Shown here piece after piece: positions 63,002 to 64,000 of a stretch of 64,000 bases of DNA (its first letter is position 1; the number at the start of each line of letters is the position of its first letter). The DNA comes from Liriodendron chinense (Eukaryota > Streptophyta > Magnoliopsida > Magnoliales > Magnoliaceae). Under the pieces are notes generated by a model, which was given only the letters and a program-made list of their open reading frames with translations, was not told the DNA's origin and did not search any database. The position numbers were made by a program, and so were the translations under genes. Location of the stretch: assembly GCA_003013855.2 (NCBI GenBank), contig ML058370.1, positions 2,480,001 to 2,544,000 on the forward strand. Reading direction: 5' to 3'.

Positions 63002-64000
63002 TGTAACGCCTCGTATTTTAAGTATGAATTAATTAATTTATTTATATATCTATTTAATTAATTTTTATTATTTATTTGAATTTTAAACTTGATAAAATTA
63101 TATCAAATCATCGGTAGATAATCAGAGAGAGTTACAATTACAAAAATTGCTTGGATTAATCCCTGTAATAGTGTGGAAGCATCAGATTCTAAGAAACTCA
63201 TTGTTTTACATTAATTACGAAAATGCAATAATTAAACCACACGATTTAAGTAAATCAGTTTTCCACGTTCCGTTTAACTCAAAAATTTAGTAGAAGTCTA
63301 TCAGGCCCAAAATAACCAGTACACGTCAAATTTCATCCCTTAGATCATAGTACAAATGTCTCAATCCGAAAATGACTAATAAACGGTCCATCTCAACTCG
63401 GAATCGTCCCAAATTTCATGACAACGGTTAATAATAGGTTTCCGACCTTTCTAATAAAGCCCATGATTAGAAGCCATCAGGGTGGACCCCACCTATTTCG
63501 GCCGTGAGTGAAGCACAATTTTCGTTCACGACGCACAAAAAAAAAAAAAAAAATTCTTCCTTCTTCTTCGCCCGCCCGCTGCCAACCCACATCCTCCAAA
63601 CCATCCATCAAAGTGGGCCCCTTTGATTAATCCAAACCATCCATCTTGAGTTCCACCCTCTCAAACCTAGTTCTTACAAGTACGATTTTCATCCGTGACT
63701 TGTATGGCCTACTCCAAATCACCGTCCAAATTAAGATTCATCAAGATTAGGCCCACCGCTTTGCATGGATGCACAGGATCAATTTCAGAGCTTTGTGTGG
63801 ACCTTACCTGCCATTTTAACGATCCCCATGCAATGTAGATCACGAGATACTGTATTCACATCATCACCTCGTTGAACAAGGAAACCGAATCCCGTTATAC
63901 GTTGCACCTTCCCACCACCTGTGCACCGATTAGGTTAGGCTATAAAGCCATCCGTTTGACTCTTCTCCTCCATCATCTAGTAGAGAGAGAGAGAGAGAGA
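63002..64000 (+). repeat. 5' part of an LTR (Ty3/gypsy type), cut by window end
   Basis: Starts TGTAACGCCTCGTATTTTAA, a start seen in many plant gypsy LTRs. Contains 'cccttagatcatagta' (63345-63360), shared with 480-515, and a TATA-like 'ggctataaagcc' (63938-63949) followed by a leader ending in (GA)n at the window edge. Poly(A) at 63538-63553. The other LTR and the internal region lie outside the window. Confidence 0.5.

Noticed and set aside
1..64000. CRISPR array or bacterial-type operon
   Set aside because: No regularly spaced identical repeats with unique spacers; tandem repeats here are contiguous, and gene structure is eukaryotic.

Overview
The window looks like nuclear DNA of a flowering plant. 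It has spliced genes with GT-AG introns, TATA boxes, Ty1-copia elements primed by initiator-Met tRNA, CACTA and hAT DNA transposons, and a plant NLR immune-receptor gene. The lineage cannot be proven from sequence alone. The many short fold-back repeats around 'accttgatgtatgtgt' and 'ccgtccatc' suggest a magnoliid-type genome, which is a weak inference. Most of the 64 kb is transposable-element DNA, and only two host genes appear intact enough to be expressed.

Layout. (1) 1-5772: degenerate retrotransposon DNA, including a probable long gypsy-type LTR, one copy of a dispersed repeat whose inverted partner lies at about 35.6-36.9 kb, and a plus-strand copia RNase H relic. (2) 5778-24548: a three-level transposon nest. 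A minus-strand Ty1-copia element (LTRs 5778-6620 and 23810-24548, target duplication CAACA) is split within its pol region by a 13.2-kb CACTA element (8494-21663, target duplication TAA). That element carries a second, 4.6-kb CACTA (15680-20234, target duplication GAT). Both CACTAs hold host-gene fragments: polygalacturonase in the outer one, and the alpha subunit of plastid acetyl-CoA carboxyltransferase plus a pentatricopeptide-repeat fragment in the inner one. (3) 24914-47938: a complete five-exon GDSL esterase/lipase gene on the plus strand (1107 nt CDS, 368 aa) stretched over 23 kb. Intron 3 (13.9 kb) contains a copia element with an internal hAT MITE, a LINE 3' end and a dispersed repeat. 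Intron 4 (5.8 kb) consists almost entirely of another copia element. Both intronic copias are antisense to the gene. (4) 49791-52256: a single-exon CC-NB-ARC-LRR gene on the minus strand, tail to tail with the GDSL gene, with all NB-ARC motifs but a short LRR end. (5) 52964-60131: a direct duplication of about 1.5 kb flanking a truncated copia element, with two hAT-type elements that have perfect 8-bp target duplications. (6) 60301-62692: a broken plant-mobile-domain (PMD) gene with an LTR-like insert. (7) 63002-64000: the start of another LTR.

The GDSL gene and the NLR are the likely functional genes. The most unusual material is the pair of gene-capturing CACTA elements, which share a CT-rich, then 30-bp minisatellite, then captured-exon order in opposite orientations. 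All protein assignments rest on motif recognition in the translated sequence; no database search was run.
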